A stretch of 58,259 bases of DNA from positions 1 through 58,259 of the forward strand of contig JAGFNK010000333.1 in NCBI GenBank assembly GCA_025769875.1, in the 5' to 3' direction. Position numbers and translations under genes: made by a program. The notes beneath the pieces were generated by a model, which was not told the origin of the DNA, did no database searches, and was given only the letters and a program-made list of their open reading frames with translations. This document shows positions 1-10,285 of the stretch, in pieces (the stretch's first letter is position 1; each line of letters opens with the position of its first letter). The stretch comes from Russula earlei (Eukaryota; Basidiomycota; Agaricomycetes; Russulales; Russulaceae).

Positions 1-1
1 A

Positions 2-163
2 GAACTACAAGCCCTAAAAGAATACTTAGATGAACACTTGAAAAGAGGCACTATCCGACTATCAAAAGCAGCTATTGCCAGTCCATTCTTCTTTGTGGAA
101 AAGAAAGGAGGAAGTCTACAGCCAGTACAAGACTACAGAGCCCTGAACACAGCAACTGGTCCA
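2..163 (+). pseudogene. Ty3/gypsy reverse transcriptase N-terminal scrap
   Basis: The frame starting at base 2 reads the front of a gypsy reverse transcriptase, including the FFFVEKKGG and RPVQDYRALN-type motifs (here QPVQDYRALN). The same stretch occurs in the minus-strand element near 55.9-56.1 kb. Reading stops abruptly after ALNTAT, where sequence switches at base 159 to an inverted piece of integrase. The catalytic part of RT, RNase H and the integrase N-terminus are missing from this copy, so it cannot be functional. The left part of the element lies outside the window. Confidence 0.85.
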
Positions 164-447
164 TAGCATCGAGGGGCTAGTTTTGCTTTTGGGTGAGTGG
201 TTTGTAGATTTGTGGCTTCCAACCATACTTGATCCCCTTTTTTGAAACAAAATGTGGAGGATTGAGGTCCTGATTGCTTCATGATCTCAGTTGCTTGGTT
301 CAGGGAGGCAGCTACTTCTTCTCTGAGTTGGTTTAGTCTTATTAGTCTTTCTTGGATTGAAGGGAACTTTGATGTAAAGGCAAGGGGCAGAGCAAATGTT
401 GGGTTAAAGCCGTACCAGACCTTGAAAGGGGGTATGTTCATAGCACT
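159..447 (-). pseudogene. Inverted integrase C-terminal fragment
   Basis: On the minus strand this encodes integrase C-terminal sequence (FKVWYGFNPTF, KFPSIQERL, GDQVWLEATNL). It is the reverse complement of 528-835, which encodes the same stretch on the plus strand. The two arms are about 290 bp each and flank an 81 bp spacer (447-527) that is itself integrase coding in the plus direction. The arms are similar but not identical. The arrangement looks like template switching or an inverted duplication during insertion or repair, accompanied by loss of most of pol. Confidence 0.85.
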
Positions 448-840
448 GAAATATTTTGCAACCACCAAGCGGACAATTGGGCAGAACTAATTCCCTTCAT
501 GGAGTTTGCACATAATGCCAGACAACACAGTGCTATGAACAAACCCCCTTTCAAGGTCTGGTACAGCTTTAACCCAACATTTGCTCTGCCCCTTGCCTTT
601 ACATCAAAGTTCCCTTCAATCCAAGAAAGACTAATAAGACTAAACCAACTCAGAGAAGAAGTAGCTGCCTCCCTGAACCAAGCAACTGAGATCATGAAGC
701 AATCAGGACCTCAATCCTCCACATTTCATTTCAAAGAAGGGGATCAAGTATGGTTGGAAGCCACAAATCTACAAACCACTCACCCAAAAGCAAAACTAGC
801 CCCTCAACACTATGGACCATTCAAAGTCATCACTGCCTAT

Positions 841-1672
841 TGTCAAGACATGTACTGCTGATCACTAAGGACTCAGGAGCAAGTGGGCAAGGGTCGGAAC
901 AGACGGTACATGGCAAGGGCGGCGTTGAACAGGAGGACGAGCCAAACAATGAGGAGGTACCAGATAGGGACTGGTAGGTGTTGCAAGAGGCAAAGGCAAA
1001 GGCTAGAGGCCAGTGCAGTGAAGGGGCTTTAAACAAGGCGGTCAGTTGAAGAGTACCTTGGAGGCGAGGGGAATCTTTAGACTGAGCAGTCACTGGGGGA
1101 GTACCCAGGAGGATGAGAGTATCACAAATGGACAGTCTGATGACTTCCATGCTTTATTGGGGCTTATATACAGTGTACAGGGTCAATTACAAAGAACTGG
1201 AACTATTCTAGACCCTTTGGTACCATCCAATAGGGCTACAGAGGCATAAACTTGCTTGTGTCAACTTTCAGGCTTACTGAGCACATTACTGATGATTGTG
1301 GAGCGATGACATCATTATGATGTCACTGTGGAGCACTTAGTGAGCCTATGAGGTCACTGTGGAGTCGCTCAGTCAGCCATGATGTCATTGGAGCCTTGAT
1401 GATGTCAGATGAGTTATGCAACAGTTTCTAAGAGTTTGTGCCACTGTTTTGGGTTCTAGGTGGCTGGGTGACCATGTGGCTGCCACGCGATGATTACCCA
1501 ATTAGGAAATGGGTGCCTGGTTGTGTTATGGTGCCTTCGCAATAGCAATATCTTGCACTGCAGGAGGGATAGCCCAAGAAATGGAAGGGAGTTGGTAACT
1601 GCAAGGTGAGAGAGGTCTCTCTTGAGTGGAATAGGGCAATATACAGCCAGTACCTGGCCTTGGTTCGTAACA
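841..1672 (-). mobile_element. Solo LTR, family 1, minus orientation
   Basis: The segment begins TGTCAAGACA and ends TTCGTAACA (TG..CA), and is bounded by a perfect 5 bp duplication CCTAT at 836-840 and 1673-1677. It is 832 bp. It matches, in opposite orientation, the 3' LTR of the gypsy element at 2276-4083, and also the copies at 42350-43178 and 45802-47016. Read in element orientation it has TATATAAG upstream of a TSS-like region and AATAAA nearby. No internal coding region remains, so it is a solo LTR left by LTR-LTR recombination. Confidence 0.93.
1307..1407. promoter_or_regulatory. Cluster of CRE/ATF-like octamers in LTR family 1 (U3)
   Basis: TGACATCA at 1307-1314 and TGATGTCA at 1318-1325 form a near-perfect palindrome. 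Further sites are TGAGGTCA at 1349-1356 and TGATGTCA at 1380-1387 and 1400-1407. All lie upstream of the TATA-like element in LTR orientation. The same array is present in the other family-1 LTRs (for example 3522-3630 and 42813-42912). The resemblance to bZIP (ATF/CREB) sites is by sequence only. Confidence 0.5.
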
Positions 1673-2028
1673 CCTATCCAGTAAACGTTCGCCTTGAGCT
1701 ACCAAAATCCTGGAAGATACACCCAGTTTTTCACCACTCCCTGATTAAACCTTACAAAGAAACCATTGCCCATGGTCCTAATTTCTCAAACCCACCACCA
1801 ATTCTAGTCGAAGGAGAAGAACAATATGAAGTAGAACAGATCTTAAACTCTCGGCTCTCCCCAAACCGCAAAGGGATCCAATACCTAGTTAAATGGAAAG
1901 GGTACACCACCACAGAAAATACTTGGGAACCAGCATCTAACCTATCAAAAGCACAACTACTTGTTAAAGACTTCCATTGGAAATATCCGAAGGCACTTAA
2001 AATGATTCCCACCAGGAGTAACCCCTAA

Positions 2029-2275
2029 ACCAACAACTCTCATCATGACCTCCATCGACAACTATCTTTATCCTTGTTACCAAAGAACTTTTCAGAGAGC
2101 CCCTGTGATCACATGCACTCAATCAACCACAGCTATCCCCAAAGCAATCCATAGAACAAGAGAGAATTCCCATGAATGAACAAGACTTCGACTTTTCATA
2201 TGCAAACTACTCCACCTTCCAAAGAAACAAATCCCTACCGTTGCAGGAGCAACAAGTCTATAAAGAGGGGATGAA
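2029..2275 (+). other. Gypsy 3' tail and polypurine tract
   Basis: This is the sequence between the chromodomain stop and the 3' LTR. It ends with a purine-rich stretch (AAAGAGGGGATGAA, 2262-2275) immediately before the LTR, as expected of a plus-strand priming tract. The same tail occurs in the minus-strand element at 47017-47263. Short open frames run through it in both copies, but their differences are mostly amino-acid changing, so I do not call a gene. Confidence 0.7.
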
Positions 2276-2547
2276 TGTTATGAACCAAGGCCAGGTCCTG
2301 GCCATAGATTGTCCCATTTCACTCAAGAGAGACCTCTCTCTCTCCGCATTGCCAACTCCCTTCTGTTTCCTGGGCTATCCCTCCTGCGGTACAAGATATC
2401 GCTATTGCAAAGGCACTATAACACAACCAGGCACCCGTTTCCTAATCGGGTAATCATCGCATGGCAGCCACATGGTCACCCAGCCACCAAGAACCCAAAA
2501 CAGCAGCACAAACTCTTAGAAACTGTTGCATAACTCATCTGACGTCA

Positions 2548-3521
2548 TGTTATACCATTTTCCTTTTATGTTTACTTCTTACCTTCTTTGCTATGGACTG
2601 CTTGCTCTTGTACATCCCTTTACTTACTGGTCTCGTGATCTCTTACGTCTTGTGATCCCTTCTGTGCTATCATGTGATCCATACACGTCCAGGTAACACT
2701 GGATCGCTGTTACTTTCCCTTTGTTTGGTCCTCTTTCCATTTATATTCACTTCTTAGTTTTGACTGTGCAATGCTGCGCATTTACTGTGCAATGCTGCAC
2801 ATTTACTGTGCAATGCTGCACATTTACTGTGCAATGCTGCACATTTACTGTGCAATGCTGTGCATTTACTGTGCAGCACAGTCACTTGGTTCTGACTCAT
2901 TCATGGCCTCGTTCCTATGACTCCTACTTATTATGACTCCTACTATACTAGTAGCACAGTCAAAGCGCAGCTATTGCTGCGCTTCTCCTGTATATATAAG
3001 CTCAGTACTTTGTGACCAAAGCCCTAAGCTTGGTCTCTTGTAGAATCCAACCTACTCTTGTCAAACATATTTGCCTGCAAACCACTTCGCTCCTAATCCT
3101 CAAACCACATCTACCTCTCCATTTCATCAACTCTTCACACACACACACCATCCACCATCTACTCTTCGCCTTTCCCTTCCTCCCCTAAGAGTCTCTCTTC
3201 ACTCCCCTGAGAAGAGCTCTCCTCCTTTAAGACCTACCTTCCTCTACTCTCTCTGCATTGTTCAAGGTCCCCGATGGACTAGAACGCATATAGCTAGTGG
3301 AACCAGCCATAGTCTATCCTATTACAAACTTACCCTAGCTTCTCTACAGACTGAGTCGTACTAGGAAGGGTCTATTGGCCATAAACTGTTTAGCATAAAA
3401 CACTTCGACCGCTGCAGGGATCCTTACTCTTTATATACAGGAACCAGCCCGTTTCTTGAACACATCTCCACTATCAACTTGTCTTTACGCTTGCGAACTG
3501 ACACGGCTAGTTACCGTGACA
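2548..3521 (+). mobile_element. Solo LTR, family 2, nested in the family-1 LTR
   Basis: It begins TGTTATACC and ends TTACCGTGACA, flanked by the 5 bp duplication CGTCA (2543-2547 and 3522-3526). It is 974 bp. A second copy lies at 39112-39994 (883 bp). It carries a TATATATAAG motif near 2990. It has no coding region. The length difference between copies is mostly due to a tandem repeat at 2763-2867. Confidence 0.92.
2763..2881 (+). repeat. 21 bp tandem repeat inside LTR family 2
   Basis: Five units of a 21 bp repeat (core ACTGTGCAATGCTGCRCATTT) run from 2763 to 2867 and are followed by a partial sixth, ACTGTGCAGCACAG. The other family-2 LTR has a single unit before the same partial unit (about 39326-39360). 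Unit number is therefore variable between copies. Confidence 0.9.
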
Positions 3522-4083
3522 CGTCATCAAGGCTCCAATGACATCATGGCTGACTGAGTGACTCCACAGTGACCTCATAGGCTCACTAAGCGCTCCACAG
3601 TGACATCATAATGATGTCATCGCTCCACAATCATCAGTAATGCGCTCAGTAAGCCTGAAACTTGACACAAGCAAGTTTATGCCTCTGTAGTCCTATTGGA
3701 TGGTACCAAAGGGTCTAGAATAGTTCCAGTTCTTTGTAATCGACCCTGTGCACTGTATATAAGCCCCAATGAAGCATGGCAGTCGTCAGACTGTCCATTT
3801 GTGATACTCTCATCTTCCTGGGTACTCCCCCGCGACCGCTCAGTCTAAAGATTCCCCTTGTCTCCAAGGTACTCTTCAATGACCACCTTGTCTAAAGCCC
3901 TCTCACTACACTGGCCTCCAGCCTTTGCCTCTGTCTCTTGCAACACCTACCAGTCCCCATCTGGTACCTCCTCGTCATTTGGCTCATCCTCCTGTTCAAT
4001 GCCGCCTTCACTGCGTATCATCTGTTCCAACCCTTGCCCACCTGCTCCTGAGTCCTTAGTGATCAGCAGTATGTGTCTTGACA

Positions 4084-4574
4084 CTTGCTACATACAGTAT
4101 TTAAGTGCCTGTAGAAGCTGGGGAATACCCCAAGCTTTGCTTTGTCCCATTTCCTGTTGCATCCCTTTACCCTGTATCCTCTCTCAATCACAACTTGTTG
4201 TGCTGACCTTTACCTTGCTTGACATCAACACACTAGGAGGAACTCTTGCATTCCTCTTACTCCTCTCTTGCTCTATCATCATCCTCCTCTTCTGTGAAAC
4301 CAGAAGGTCGACTCTGTCTGTGGACTGAGTCATTATCTGACTCAGCCTTGAGATGCTAAACCTTTGATCCAGTCTCCTTGAGCCAGCCCCACTGAACCCC
4401 TTGAACCAAGTCACAGGGACTTGGCCCCACTGAACTTTGAGCTAACGCTCTTACGGCCGCAACGCCGCAACAGACACACACACATGATGCAAACAGTGCA
4501 GTCCATAGTTCAGGTGTTCCAGCATCTTCCGGACCCCAAACCACTCGGTAACAGAGGGGTGCTTCAGACAAAGC
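4084..4574. other. Intergenic, no gene seen
   Basis: Pyrimidine-rich sequence after the LTR with short frames only. I see no domain, RNA gene or repeat boundary here. Confidence 0.5.
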
Positions 4575-5070
4575 AGTTGCAGAGGAGTACTTTGGAAGAG
4601 TATCACAAATGGACAGTCTGATGACTGCCATGCTACATTGAGGCTTATATACTTTGTACAAGGCTGAGTACGAACTACAGGGATTATTCTAGACTCTCTA
4701 GTTTCATCCAATTGGGTGCTTGGGGCATAAACTCACTTGTGTCAGACTTATGGCTGACTGAGGGTATTACTGATCATTGTGGGGCAATGACATCATAATA
4801 ATGTCACTATGGAGTGCTCAGTGAGCAAATGAGGACATTGTGGAGCTGCTCAGTCAGCCATGATATCATTGGAGCTAGATGACATCATATGAGTTATGCA
4901 AAGAGTCTTGGGAGTCCATCTGCTGTTTCAGGTTCTTGGTGGCTGAGTGGCCAAGTGTCTAGCACATGGTGATTACCCAATTTGGAAGGGGATGTCTAGT
5001 TGTGCCACGATGCTCTGGTGACAACAATCTCTTGTATCCTAGGAAGAGTAGCCCTTGAAGTGGAGAGAGA
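4575..5070 (-). mobile_element. Diverged LTR relic related to family 1
   Basis: It shares with family 1 the block around TCACAAATGGACAGTCTGAT (4603), the TATATAC motif, the GATGACATCAT-type octamers and the GGTGATTACCCAATT block, in the same order. Similarity is interrupted by many substitutions and indels, and ends are not defined. It is an old copy or a related family. Confidence 0.65.
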
Positions 5071-5164
5071 TAGATGTTAGGAATGAAGTAAGGAAGGTGT
5101 AATTGTCTTTGGAAGAGTTTCTTGGTCTTTGTGGCCCAGTTCTTGTCCCAATTCACAACATGAG

Positions 5165-6261
5165 TACAGGGGGAGAATCACAAATGGACAGTCTAAGGAC
5201 TGTCATCAACAATTGGCAGGTTTATATACATAACAGGCAATGGTGTACAGACCATCTGACTGATACTTGAGGGCAGGTCTACTGTCCTCCTATGGGTGCA
5301 TTCAGCAAACAACCTCCTACTCACATGTGGAGCAGAGTTTGAACCTAAGTCTGTTTACCAGTAAATGGACACCTCTGTTGACCAAATGACAAAGTCTTGT
5401 GACCCTGGACATGTTTGGTCCTGTGACCTGAGCATGCTCTGTGACTGAGGTGCTCATGACTTGTGTGTTCCCTGTGACTGGGACTTGGATAGTAGTGCTG
5501 CTGTGCAGTGGTGGGTATGATGGCCCTGGTCAGGTAAAGTGGCCTGAAGCCTTCTGATGCTGTATCCTGACATGCTCTCAATCATGTCAGCTTTGTGGTG
5601 TATGTCCCTCTGCAAGGGAGTGGTAACTGGGTACTGGAGAGTGCCTGTACATGGCCTTGGAGGTGGATAATGACTTGATTGTTCCATCAAGGATAAAGGT
5701 AGTTGTCATATGACATTATGGTGGTAAGGCATTAAGGGGGGTAAGGCATGGTTCATAACAAATAGATGGCTGAATGTTGAGTGTTGGATACCTGGACAGT
5801 GAAAGCTGGGTGTTTATCTCATCAGTGATGGACATTGGCAAAACATGTGGTCCAGAGAAATATATTACAAAATCTAGACTATGAAGTACCCATATGATGG
5901 CCATTTACAGCCATCAACTAACAGGTCTCAATGGGTAATACCTGTCCCATACTCATACTGTATTATATGGTCTGTATAAACTCTGCAGTGGTCAGCAGAT
6001 GGTATGGGTATGGCACACAGCCCTAATAAAGTGGCCCATACCTTGCTGTTGCTCTCTGTGGATGTGCTCCTGATCACATTGGCTTCAGGGGAAGTGTCCC
6101 TCTGCAAGGGAGTTGGTAACTGGGTGTTGGAGAGCTCCTTTGTGGCCTGGGTGAGGCCTTGGAGTGATGAAAACAAGCTGGTTGTTCCAGTGGGGGTAGA
6201 GATAGTTGTCATACAATGTCATGGTGGTTATGCATTAAGGGGTGCAAGGAGCAGTTTGTAA
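5165..6261 (-). mobile_element. LTR-like relics with a direct repeat
   Basis: ACAAATGGACAGTCT recurs at 5180 next to a TATATAC motif. Two blocks, about 5601-5760 and 6087-6261, are diverged direct repeats (GTCCCTCTGCAAGGGAGT near the start, AAGG..GTTGTCAT in the middle, and a CATAACA or TGTAACA end). This fits the ends of two related, degraded LTRs. No coding region is recognisable. Confidence 0.5.
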
Positions 6262-6799
6262 CAGAGGGGAGGGAGGCAAAGACTAAAAACATGAGGTACC
6301 ATTAGAGTAGAAAGGAAGTGATTTGAGCATGTATATATAAGGTCTCCAGCAGAGGAAAGTTTGCAAGCTCAGCTCACAAGCTGTGCTGTAGGCACAAAGT
6401 AGCCACTTGTAATATTAAAATGACCATCTCAATGTCATCATGATGGTCATCTCAGCAGCCATTGAGATTGTACTGGTGGCTGTTGCAATGGCATTGCAAT
6501 AAACATTTATCATAATATGGACTTGCAGGTGTGATGCCATCCCTGATTTGATGGACTCATAGCCCTGCGCATCCTGATCTGATGAGTTGTGGACAGAGCA
6601 GAGGTGGTCTCGCGACAGTATAATGCTAAACGTCTGCAACTATAACACTCCTCCAGCTGCGCTCCCCTCCCACCTCACTACATACTAGCAGGTACAGGTT
6701 ACCGACAATACCTCCAAAGTTTCCACACCACTATCTTGTTCATACTTCGGCCCACTCGGACAAATCTTGGAAACCCACTCTCAATCATATAACTCACAT
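6262..6799. other. Intergenic stretch before the gene island
   Basis: There is a TATATATAAGG motif near 6335 and an AATAAA near 6499, and nothing else I can support. Confidence 0.4.
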
Positions 6800-7114
6800 A
6801 TGCGCGGCATCTCTGTTTTTGCCATATTCTGTCTAGCCGTTGGCATCGCTCCATCGTTCGCGCTTCCTTCACAGTACGCCGATCTCTCTTTCTCCCCTGA
6901 TCCTCGCAGAAATGGGAATTCCAGATCCAACCAGAACCATAAAGGGCTGGAGCGGACATCATCAGGCCCAGGTCATGAAGAACTGGTGCCATATTCAAGA
7001 AAACCCTCCCCCCCCCCGATGTCATTGTGCAGTAGTCTGTTTAGGCCACGGGATTGGAGCGTTACACACGCGAATATGAAACGGAGGCATGCGGCAGCGG
7101 AGGAGAAGCGGTAG
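6800..7114 (+). CDS. Small secreted protein (copy 1)
   Basis: The protein starts MRGISVFAIFCLAVGIAP and continues SFALPS, a clear signal peptide of about 22 residues with a hydrophobic core and an Ala-X-Ala-like cut region. The same leader (MRTSTIFAIFYLAVGIAP) begins the gene at 34920-35211. In both genes a GT..CAG stretch follows the Pro-Ser codons and is followed by AAATGG, giving PSQNG or PSKNG after splicing. Here the candidate intron (6874-6909) is only 36 bp and in frame, so the product is 92 residues spliced or 104 unspliced. The remainder is polar and rich in Arg, Ser and Pro with no known domain. Function is unknown; by class it could be a secreted effector candidate. Confidence 0.6.
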   Translation: MRGISVFAIFCLAVGIAPSFALPSQYADLSFSPDPRRNGNSRSNQNHKGLERTSSGPGHEELVPYSRKPSPPPMSLCSSLFRPRDWSVTHANMKRRHAAAEEKR

Positions 7115-7385
7115 GCGGAGCGCGGAGAGGAAGCAGAGGCGGGCGAAGGGGTATCGTAGGTTACCTGATGATGATTGATACCGATACCGGACTTCGTGCT
7201 CTCACGCTATTGTGACCCAGGGACCGCTCGGTTCGATTTGCCTCTGCGTCGGCTTCGTGTCCCATCCCACATTTTTCGTGTCATGGTAATTTCTTAATAC
7301 TTGCAACCCCCGTTACAACCTCTCTCATATATCGATTGGTATCACTCCCTGTGAAACGTGCTCAAAATACCCGAACCAATACCAC

Positions 7386-9482
7386 ATGAGTGCATCCCTC
7401 GCTCTAGCTTCTACTTCTCCCCTCCCCCTGGGCTCGCCAACCAAATACGATTCCGCTCTCAAGCCAAACCCACACCCATATGCCATCACAACCACCCATA
7501 CAGCCCTCTTGTCGCGTTCCAATTCCTCTGGACACAACACTCCCTCAAAGTATTTCTACACGCCTTCTCCTGGCACCCCACCGCGTAGCCGGACCAAGCA
7601 CGCCCATCAGTACCGTGGTCACCGCTACTCAACCAGCCTCACGGGCGAGCTCCCGCTTCCTATGCCCTCCCCCTTGCCCTCTCCCAACCATTGCCAGCGT
7701 AGCGAATCTGGAGGTGATGCCGTGCTTCGCAGGCAGCGCGCTGATACACTCCCGACGTACTTGACCGATAACTCCGACGTGCTATCTGTTGAACCTGATG
7801 GGGAGTTGCCACTTAATCCAAAGACGTGGACACCCTCCCAACTGTCCGTATATCTGACGAGAGCTCTCCGCGTTCGATCTGGCGAGCGGCTGCCAGAACG
7901 CGTGGCACACGATATTGCGTCGTGGGTGCGCCGCGAGGGCGTCAGCGGACGTGCCTTCTTGCGTTGGACCGACGAGAGTCTTAAAGTGTGAGCCTCCACT
8001 CCTCTCGAATTGTCGGGCTTCAGAACTGACAGATAGATTTCGCTTGTTTTAAGCCTTGGCGTCAACATGCTCTGGCGCAGCGCACTCCTCGCCGCAGCGC
8101 GTAACCTCCGGCAGAACGTCCTCCGTGGGCGTATATGGGGTAACCCGGCCTCTGACCTTGAGCAGGAGCAGGAGCAAGGACAAGGGCAGGGCGACGCACC
8201 CTCATCGCATGTGTCTTCGTCCAGCTCGCTCGATCTTCCTCTCGCCGATGGAGAGGCCGGTTCCGAGCACCGTCTCACACGGCGTTTGCGCGTGAGCACC
8301 AACGCGAACGGCCGTGTGCGTGGAATGGTCGATAAATGGGAGCGCTCGAGCGCAGAAGGCCAGAGCCCGATCTGCAATTCGAGCGATAGTAGCCGATGTG
8401 GTTCTGAGAGCGACAACGGGAGCGAGCTTGGTGAGAATGAGGTGGCCGCAGTGGAGAATGCCGCCGGCGCTCGCAGCACCGTCTGTGTCCCAGTTTCCTG
8501 CTAATAGTGCAGACACGATGCCGGCCGAGGACGATGAACCCAGCATTGAGGACCTCCTTGCTGTTGGGTCAGCGCTTTCAGCGTCGAAGAACGGCTCGTG
8601 GGGTGCACGCGCGTGGGAAGAGCCCGACTCGGGCGCCACGATGCGCCGCATCGAGCTGCGCGACACAATTGTCTCGTATCGTGACGCCAGCGGAAGCAGC
8701 AGCGCCAGTATAGAGAACGCTTCCTTTTTTAACACACGAAGCAAACGCGGTGGGGGCGACAGCAACAGTCGGCGCCTGCCGGGATCGAATAAAGAGGATT
8801 CGCAATCCTCGCGACGCACGGCTGTTGAGATCTTTGCGGGGCCCCCGGATAAGGCACCTACGTCTGTGCTCTCGGAAGCGGGAGTACAAACTGATGCGCC
8901 CGCCGAGATTGATCTCGTGGCCGAGGCGGCGACGGCAGAGGAGGAGGAGGAGGAGCTCGAGGCGAAGGAACTTGCCCTGGAAGAGCGAGGTAGGAGACAT
9001 GCGGGCGTTACTTGAGGAGTTCAGGCATCGGCTAGAGGTGGTCGAGGCACGCGTATCCGGGATGGAAGAAGCGGAGCGGCATTCTGCGGAAGGACGGCGT
9101 GCGGACGTATCACTCCGGCTGGTCCCGATCCCACGTCCGAGAAGGCGCCTCCCCCACCGCTTTGGGGAAGGGGCGAAGGGAAACCCATGACGAGGCGATC
9201 GAGGCGGTCCCGAAAACGAACGAGGCGGGCCCAGCGCCGGAGCGCGACGTCGAAACAGCCGTGAAGGATGGCTGCACGGCAGACCACGACCGTGACCTCG
9301 GCGCGAGCCGCGACGCCCAGGCCGTCCCCGCGGACGGACGGCTTGTTCGTCGCGTGATCGACCTTGGACCGACGACGGTGTCCGATCTTCCAACGTATGT
9401 GCTCCTCGTCGGGCTTGGGGTGTGCACGGTAGTGTTGCAAGTTGTGCTGAAGCGCGTGGGGGGCCGCAGCCTGAAGCCTTGA
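7386..9482 (+). CDS. SAM-like domain protein with C-terminal membrane anchor
   Basis: Five exons: 7386-7987, 8054-8430, 8477-8989, 9036-9098, 9142-9482. They sum to 1896 nt, an exact multiple of three, giving 631 residues. Introns are 66, 46, 46 and 43 bp. The N-terminus is Ser/Pro-rich. A SAM/pointed-like fold covers about residues 145-235 (WTPSQLSVYL, then VSGRAFLRWTDESL and GVNMLWRSALL, ending NVLRGRIWG), with the first intron inside it. Acidic and Glu-rich coiled-coil-prone sequence follows, then a hydrophobic segment YVLLVGLGVCTVVLQVVL about 12 residues from the end, suggesting a tail-anchored protein facing the cytosol. The third intron is the weakest: skipping it gives a good coiled coil (MRALLEEFRHRLE) but the wrong frame. 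The molecular role is unknown. Confidence 0.75.
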
Positions 9483-10285
9483 ACCCGCATCCGCCTCCCC
9501 TTCGCGAACCGTGCTTGCCCCCGCTCTTCGCCTTTTTCCGACACGCTCTCGGACCTGTCTACGCCGTGCTCTGATTTCTTTTTGCTATAATGGATCGCTC
9601 TGGTTCACGACCGCGTTTTCACGACCCACTCACGACTTTACGTTTTTACGAAGCTTTCACTTGCTTTCTTGCACCAGGCTGGTCATTGTATCCTCCCTAA
9701 TCAATCTCCCACCCCCCCATAATCATGACGACTTTTTGCTTGCGTCAGCATTGTATCTGCTTTGTGATTCAGTAGTTGCAGTAATTCTTGACCATGACCA
9801 TCCCTTGACCCTTGTGCTGTATTGCGATTCTCGACTTTGTATTGCCATTTATGAGGGACTTGCTCAACTAGTTCGGGGCGTCTTGACGTGCGCCACTTCG
9901 GGCCACCTCACGCCTCTCAGTCATCTAGATCTTCAAGTCGAGTGATAATTACATCCTATTAGTATACAAGGCCAGATAGGAAATGTGGAAGAGTGAGTCG
10001 TTCGCGTGTCATTATGGATAAGAAAACAAGGGTCATCGTCGTATGGAGAGACAGAGTGAGTGCCATCGCGCGTCCGTCCGATAAAGCGGTCGAGATAGCA
10101 CAGATGGAAGCATGAGGGCACGATTCGTACACTGTATAGCAGCCGTCACAGGTATCACACGAGAAAGATGGTAAGCACGAACAACATGGGCGACGAGCAC
10201 GACACGTATCGTCGGAAGCGTTTCTTGGAGATGTGTGTGGACGGACGGACGGACGGGGGGGGGGGGGGGGTCCACACCATCCCGA
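9483..10285. repeat. Intergenic region with GGAC repeat and 16-base poly-G
   Basis: No gene is supported between the convergent SAM-like and arrestin-like genes. A (GGAC)n run at about 10239-10254 passes into 16 consecutive G at 10255-10270, only 15 bp beyond the arrestin stop codon, so it probably lies in that gene's 3'UTR (read as poly-C in the mRNA). Confidence 0.75.

Larger units (their letters stand above)
449..2028 (+). pseudogene. Gypsy integrase C-terminus plus chromodomain, split by a solo LTR
   Basis: Plus-strand pol end. 449-840 encodes the end of the integrase core and the following domain (HQADNWAELIPFMEFAHNAR, then GDQVWLEATNL). 1673-2028 resumes exactly in frame with PVNVRLELPKSW, the SLIKPY segment and a chromodomain (YEVEQILNSR through YLVKWKGY to TWEPASNL), ending at TAA. 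The two halves are parted by an 832 bp LTR with a CCTAT target duplication, so the frame was open before that insertion. Chromodomains at the integrase end are typical of chromoviruses, the main fungal gypsy clade, and are thought to direct insertion to particular chromatin. Without RT this copy is dead. Confidence 0.9.
2276..4083 (+). mobile_element. 3' LTR of the plus-strand gypsy element (family 1), interrupted
   Basis: It starts TGTTATGAACC directly after the polypurine tract and ends GTGTCTTGACA. Removing the inserted LTR at 2548-3521 and one copy of its CGTCA duplication leaves 272 + 557 = 829 bp, the same length as the solo copy at 42350-43178. This fixes the family-1 LTR as belonging to the chromodomain gypsy element. 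The 5' partner is outside the window or lost, so the element's own target duplication cannot be tested. Confidence 0.9.

Noticed and set aside
2172..2453. Small open frame after the gypsy chromodomain, also present at 46866-47234
   Set aside because: Considered as an accessory or env-position gene. The two copies differ mostly by amino-acid changes and the frame crosses into the LTR, so there is no sign of selection.
7625..9440. Long Arg/Ser-rich antisense frames over the SAM-like gene
   Set aside because: Typical antisense shadows of GC-rich codons; the plus-strand exons join in frame over 1896 nt with conserved motifs.
9511..9945. A 144-codon open frame between the SAM-like and arrestin-like genes
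   Set aside because: Composition is that of 3'UTR/intergenic sequence, with no domain, no splice support and no start context; it reads through the pyrimidine-rich 3' flank.
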